Shown here: positions 5,489 to 7,119 of the stretch, piece by piece
How the letters are laid out: every line of letters starts with the position of its first letter
Position numbering within the stretch: position 1 is the stretch's first letter
Origin: Treponema sp. UBA3870
GTDB taxonomy: Bacteria > Spirochaetota > Spirochaetia > Treponematales > Treponemataceae
Length of the DNA: 7,119 nt
Assembly (NCBI GenBank): GCA_002392275.1
Contig: DGGQ01000155.1
Span: 1 to 7,119, forward strand
Reading direction: 5' to 3'
Notes under the pieces: generated by a model
Seen by the model: the letters and a program-made list of their open reading frames with translations, nothing else
Databases searched by the model: none
Told to the model about the DNA's origin: nothing
Made by a program: the position numbers and the translations under genes

Positions 5489-5545
5489 CTACGATCTATT
5501 GACCCTAAAATTGACATCCGGACCAGCCAAAACAAGCGCGTCCAT
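5489..5545 (-). CDS. Possible 18-residue coupling mini-ORF between khpA and rimM
   Basis: Its ATG (5545) overlaps the khpA stop as TGATG. It encodes MDALVLAGPDVNFRVNRS, and its TAG stop touches the rimM ATG (TAGATG). GGAG lies 11 nt before its start, within the khpA 3' end. The arrangement would carry ribosomes from khpA to rimM, whose own start lacks a clear Shine-Dalgarno. A frame this short can occur by chance, so treat it as a candidate only. Confidence 0.3.
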   Translation of the reverse strand: MDALVLAGPDVNFRVNRS

Positions 5546-5778
5546 CAGTCCATAATCTCCAGACTGTAGTGCCTGCCATCCTTGTTGGCGCTTGCACTCA
5601 AAACAGTTCGCAGAGCTTTTGCAATACGACCGTATTTGCCAATCACCTTCCCAATATCACCCTGGGCTACGCTTAACTGTAAAACAGGACCGCGCTCACC
5701 TTCGGTTTCTGTCACAGAGACTGAAGACGGATCATCGACCAATGATTTTGCTATGTATTCAATCAGGTCTTTTTCCAC
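5545..5778 (-). CDS. khpA: KH-domain RNA-binding protein KhpA
   Basis: This 77-residue single KH-domain protein (YlqC/KhpA family) binds RNA and in other bacteria partners with KhpB/Jag, acting in post-transcriptional control and cell-envelope growth. The N-terminal helix DLIEYIAKSLVDDP (4-17) is followed by VTETEGERGPVLQLSV and the KH signature DIGKVIGKYGRIAKALRTVL (41-60), whose GxxG loop is G47-K-Y-G50. The length is normal for the family, and rpsP-khpA-rimM-trmD order is common in bacteria. The start is a GTG with AGGAG 6 nt upstream. It begins 15 nt after the rpsP stop. Its TGA stop overlaps the ATG of the possible mini-ORF leading to rimM. Confidence 0.95.
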   Translation of the reverse strand: MEKDLIEYIAKSLVDDPSSVSVTETEGERGPVLQLSVAQGDIGKVIGKYGRIAKALRTVLSASANKDGRHYSLEIMD

Positions 5779-5793
5779 AGCTTACTCCTCTGC

Positions 5794-6060
5794 TTATTTT
5801 GTGATTGGGTCGCCTTTTGCTGTCAATCCTGAAGCATTCATCAGCTTCTTCACGATGTCAGTTGGCTGAGCACCGACGCTAATCCAATACTTCACACGTT
5901 CCGCATTCAGAACAACCTGCTTGCCTTCCGCAGCGATTGGATGATACTGTCCGATTTCCTCAATAGTTTCTCCATCGCGTGGCTTGCGTGCATCCTGGAT
6001 GACCACACGGTAATCCGGGCGTTTCTTTGTGCCGAACCTCTTAAGTCTGATTTTTACCAC
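5794..6060 (-). CDS. rpsP: 30S ribosomal protein S16
   Basis: S16 is an assembly protein of the 30S body. Starting at GTG 6060 the product is 88 residues and begins MVKIRLKRFGTKKRPDYRVV, exactly the family's normal N-terminus. ARKPRDGETIEEIGQYHP (24-41) and the helix ERVKYWISVGAQPTDIVKKLM (54-74) follow, ending in a short Lys/Thr tail. An upstream in-frame ATG (6084) would add eight residues (MDLWRKNQ) not found in S16 and would place the strong Shine-Dalgarno inside the coding region. It is therefore rejected. This is the first gene of the operon, behind a near-consensus promoter and a leader of about 118 nt with potential regulatory hairpins. Confidence 0.97.
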   Translation of the reverse strand: MVKIRLKRFGTKKRPDYRVVIQDARKPRDGETIEEIGQYHPIAAEGKQVVLNAERVKYWISVGAQPTDIVKKLMNASGLTAKGDPITK

Positions 6061-6069
6061 TTGGTTTTT

Positions 6070-6074
6070 CCTCC
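6070..6074 (-). promoter_or_regulatory. Shine-Dalgarno GGAGG deciding the rpsP GTG start
   Basis: GGAGG lies 9 nt before GTG 6060 and immediately after the hairpin at 6090-6077. It supports the GTG over ATG 6084. Confidence 0.8.
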
Positions 6075-6076
6075 AT

Positions 6077-6090
6077 AGGTCCATAGACCT
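6077..6090 (-). promoter_or_regulatory. Small hairpin beside the rpsP ribosome binding site
   Basis: AGGTC TATG GACCT forms a perfect 5-bp stem with a 4-nt loop, ending 2 nt before GGAGG. It may tune access of the ribosome to rpsP, but it is short and its role is inferred. Confidence 0.35.
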
Positions 6091-6124
6091 GAGTTTTTAT
6101 AGGGTCCAACGAACCCGTCCACCG

Positions 6125-6161
6125 AAAAAAAGCCACCGCCGGACAAAAATCCAGCAGCTAC
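6125..6161 (-). promoter_or_regulatory. Attenuator-like hairpin with T-tract in the rpsP leader
   Basis: On the minus strand, the arm GTAGCTGCTGGA (6161-6150), a 6-nt loop and the arm TCCGGCGGTGGC (6143-6132) pair over nine continuous positions including G-U pairs, then a mismatch and two more pairs. TTTTTTT (6131-6125) follows at once. It lies about 17-54 nt after the predicted transcription start. It could be a leader attenuator for the operon, or a terminator for transcripts arriving from the EAL gene, or both. Confidence 0.5.
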
Positions 6162-6184
6162 AATTTCCCTAAGTGTGACGACAT

Positions 6185-6213
6185 ATTATATTGAAATTAA
6201 AAACATTCGTCAA
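6185..6213 (-). promoter_or_regulatory. Sigma-70-type promoter of the rpsP operon
   Basis: TTGACG (6213-6208), a 17-bp spacer and a perfect TATAAT (6190-6185) are present, with an AT-rich spacer. Transcription should start near 6178, giving a leader of about 118 nt. A second TTGACA lies 7 nt further upstream, as a tandem ATTGACA/ATTGACG repeat, but its spacing (24 bp) is too long for this -10. Confidence 0.85.
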
Positions 6214-6255
6214 TTGTCAATGTGGACATTAGCATTTTTTTGCATAGAATAATCA

Positions 6256-7119
6256 CTAGACCGAAAACTTTTTTACGTCGCATCCTCGCATCGGTTTGCT
6301 GAAATAGTATCCCTGGATTATGTCGCAGTCAAAGTTCTTGAGCTTCTGGTACTGCCACTCCTCCTCGATTCCCTCGGCAATCAGCTTCATTCCAAGGCTG
6401 TGGACCATGTTGATTATGTTCTTTATCAGGACGTCCTTTCCGTCGTGCAGGTAGATGTCCACCATCGTCTTGTCGATTTTGACAACCCCGACCGGAAGAT
6501 AGGTCAAGTAGCTGATTGACGAATATCCAGTGCCAAAATCATCCAGTGCAAGCCCCACCCCAAGCTCCTCAAGCTGTCTGAAAAGACTTGCGGAATCCTG
6601 GTCCTTTCCAAGATAGAGGCTCTCGGTTATCTCAATCTCAATCATCTGCGGCGGGATGTCGTATTTTTCAAGCAGCTCCTTAAGGAAAGCCACATAGCCT
6701 GTATCGACAATCTGTCCGGCGGAATAGTTGATTGCGAACTGGTGCAGCGGAAGTCCCTCGTCCCTCATCGCGGCCATCTGCTTCACAACCTTCTCCGTCA
6801 TTATCCTTCCAATCTTCGTGATGAATCCATTGTTCTCCGCCACGGGGATAAAGAGCGCCGGGGAGATTGTGTGGTTCTTCAGACGGCAGAGCGACTCGTA
6901 GCCAAAAATTCCACCGCTCTCCAAATCAATCTGGGGCTGGAAGAATGCCTCGAATCCATCGTTCTCGCATGCCTCCTCCAGAATCTTCACAACCTCCTGG
7001 GTGTTGCGGATTTTTTCCTGCATCTCCGAAGTGAAGAACACGTACTTGTATTTCCCGCCGGCCTTCGCGACATAGAGGGCATAGTTCACCGCGCTCAGAA
7101 CCTCGTCATCGGAAAGGGT
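6256..7119 (-). CDS. GGDEF-EAL domain cyclic-di-GMP phosphodiesterase, partial (N-terminus beyond window end)
   Basis: The frame is open to the window edge and continues upstream of the internal GTG at 7089, which is not the real start. The first visible residues (about 1-35: LSDDEVLSAVNYALYVAKAGGKYKYVFF) match the C-terminal end of a GGDEF domain. The EAL domain fills about 50-280. Its catalytic set is present: E75 in GYESL (an ESL variant of EAL), N131 in AINYS, E163 and E166 in EITES, D193-D194 in DDFGTGYSS, K214 in VKIDK, E249 and E252 in AEGIEEE, and Q269 in QGYYFSKP. It should hydrolyse c-di-GMP to pGpG with Mg2+/Mn2+. The state of the GGDEF active site cannot be seen. The short tail after KP (MRGCDVKKFSV) ends the protein. 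It is followed by the rpsP promoter with no separate clear terminator. Confidence 0.94.
   Translation of the reverse strand, partial: TLSDDEVLSAVNYALYVAKAGGKYKYVFFTSEMQEKIRNTQEVVKILEEACENDGFEAFFQPQIDLESGGIFGYESLCRLKNHTISPALFIPVAENNGFITKIGRIMTEKVVKQMAAMRDEGLPLHQFAINYSAGQIVDTGYVAFLKELLEKYDIPPQMIEIEITESLYLGKDQDSASLFRQLEELGVGLALDDFGTGYSSISYLTYLPVGVVKIDKTMVDIYLHDGKDVLIKNIINMVHSLGMKLIAEGIEEEWQYQKLKNFDCDIIQGYYFSKPMRGCDVKKFSV

Noticed and set aside
5794..6084. rpsP starting at ATG 6084
   Set aside because: It adds MDLWRKNQ before the invariant MVKIRLKRFG and consumes the GGAGG site. The GTG at 6060 is preferred.
6256..7089. EAL gene starting at GTG 7089
   Set aside because: The frame stays open upstream to the window end, and those residues continue a GGDEF domain end, so the gene is partial.
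1..7119. CRISPR array, insertion-sequence ends or phage attachment repeats
   Set aside because: No regularly spaced repeats, terminal inverted repeats or second copy of the tRNA 3' end were seen within the window.

Overview
The window looks like chromosome from a spirochete, most likely a Treponema. The main evidence is the ribosomal/tRNA-modification cluster rpsP-khpA-rimM-trmD-rplS, followed directly by a FliK-like gene, a short stand-alone FlhB C-terminal homologue and yraN. I recall this order from treponemes. The genus is an inference from gene order and protein character, not a database match. All recognised genes are on the minus strand, so transcription runs from high to low coordinates. 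No stretch over 300 bases lacks a gene.

From the high-coordinate end: (1) 7119-6256 is the C-terminal part of a GGDEF-EAL c-di-GMP protein whose start lies outside the window. It ends in a complete EAL domain that keeps its catalytic residues. (2) 6255-6061 is intergenic. It holds a near-consensus sigma-70 promoter (TTGACG, 17 bp, TATAAT), an attenuator-like hairpin with a T-tract in the leader, and a small hairpin beside the rpsP Shine-Dalgarno. (3) 6060-3633 is the rpsP-khpA-rimM-trmD-rplS operon. It has tight spacing, Shine-Dalgarno sites embedded in upstream genes, and a possible 18-codon coupling ORF between khpA and rimM. It ends in a strong intrinsic terminator (3623-3574). (4) 3539-805 is a second run of six genes: a FliK-like protein, a FlhB C-terminal-domain protein without the NPTH cleavage motif, an 84-residue protein resembling the N-terminal module of some HD-GYP proteins, the YraN nuclease-fold protein, a 60-residue helical protein, and an Arg/Ser-rich protein with a CxxC...HxxC putative metal site. 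(5) 792-621 is an autonomous tRNA-Leu(UAA) unit with its own promoter and terminator. (6) Below 620 the DNA becomes visibly AT-rich and carries the 5' part of an Rpn/PDDEXK transposase-family nuclease gene, cut by the window start. This is probably accessory DNA.

The core operon supplies ribosome components (S16, L19), a 30S maturation factor (RimM), a tRNA m1G37 methyltransferase (TrmD) and an RNA-binding KH protein. The following genes resemble the export-specificity switch (FliK/FlhB) but lie in a housekeeping locus. Several starts are revised on Shine-Dalgarno or structural evidence: rpsP to GTG 6060, rplS to ATG 4067, the FliK-like gene to ATG 3539 (downstream of the terminator), and the 84-residue gene to ATG 2147. 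I found no clear novel defence or mobile system. The most interesting items are the FliK/FlhB-like pair, the leader attenuator, the khpA-rimM mini-ORF and the small uncharacterised proteins.
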